In this document: positions 64,000 through 64,000 of the stretch, in pieces
Layout of the letters: every line of letters starts with the position of its first letter
How positions within the stretch are numbered: position 1 is the first letter of the stretch
NCBI GenBank assembly: GCA_030535455.1
Contig: JAUNJY010000001.1
Coordinates: 147,431 to 211,430, forward strand
DNA from: a bacterium
GTDB lineage: Bacteria; Bacillota; Clostridia; Lachnospirales; Lachnospiraceae
Reading direction: 5' to 3'
Length of the DNA: 64,000 nucleotides
Translations under genes and position numbers: made by a program
Notes under the pieces: generated by a model
Seen by the model: the letters and a program-made list of their open reading frames with translations, nothing else
What the model was told of the DNA's origin: nothing
Database searches by the model: none

Positions 64000-64000
64000 T

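Overview
The window looks like a chromosomal segment of a low-GC, Gram-positive, endospore-lineage anaerobe, most likely a member of the Lachnospiraceae (Clostridia). The evidence is a complete six-gene Rnf ferredoxin:NAD+ oxidoreductase, a paired GlgC/GlgD glycogen system, SpoVG, a 369-residue SigA-type sigma factor, YesN-type AraC regulators, a Mrp ATPase fused to a NifX-like domain, strong AGGAGG ribosome binding sites with frequent GTG/TTG starts, and TTGACA-17-TATAAT promoters. No rRNA, tRNA, CRISPR array, prophage, transposase or defence locus was seen. The genus is inference; no database was searched.

Layout. 1-3.4 kb (minus strand): a truncated DnaC-like helicase loader, a DnaD-domain replication protein and murC. 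A dense cluster of DnaA-box-like 9-mers lies between murC and dnaD. 3.6-7.5 kb: glgC-glgD, spoVG and a membrane-anchored transglutaminase-like protein. 7.7-13.0 kb: rnfCDGEAB. 13.1-17.6 kb: a small membrane protein, a LacI regulator, an HD-GYP protein and an AraC regulator whose receiver domain has lost its phospho-acceptor Asp. 17.8-30.2 kb: rpmG-secE-nusG-rplK-rplA, then rplJ-rplL, then rpoB-rpoC. 30.3-35.3 kb: str operon (rpsL-rpsG-fusA, then tuf on its own promoter). 35.6-46.5 kb: a block of regulatory and metabolic genes (GNAT, small orphan protein, ROK regulator, rpoD, mrp, fba, phosphoglucomutase, pspA, a second LacI regulator, an rRNA-type methyltransferase) that separates tuf from rpsJ. 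46.8-63.9 kb: S10, spc and alpha operons from rpsJ to rplQ in canonical order, including secY, adk, map, infA, rpoA and a KOW protein.

How it works together. About two thirds of the window makes the translation and transcription machinery and is controlled by strong promoters plus structured leader RNAs. The clearest are an L10 leader with attenuator, and two copies of an L1-binding-site mimic, one before rplK and one before rplA. Further structured leaders precede rpoB, tuf, rpsJ, rplC, rpsM and rpoA. The Rnf complex couples reduced ferredoxin to NAD+ reduction and ion pumping. GlgC/GlgD, phosphoglucomutase and class II aldolase link glycolysis to glycogen storage.

No wholly new multi-gene system is apparent. 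The observations most worth following are the DnaA-box cluster, the Cys-rich Ala/Lys/Glu-rich tail on RnfE, the degenerate-receiver regulator paired with an HD-GYP protein, the duplicated L1 sites with an adjoining competing hairpin, the possible pseudoknot ahead of rpoB, long acidic tails on RpoB and RpoC, and two MITE-like inverted-repeat elements inside the ribosomal operons.
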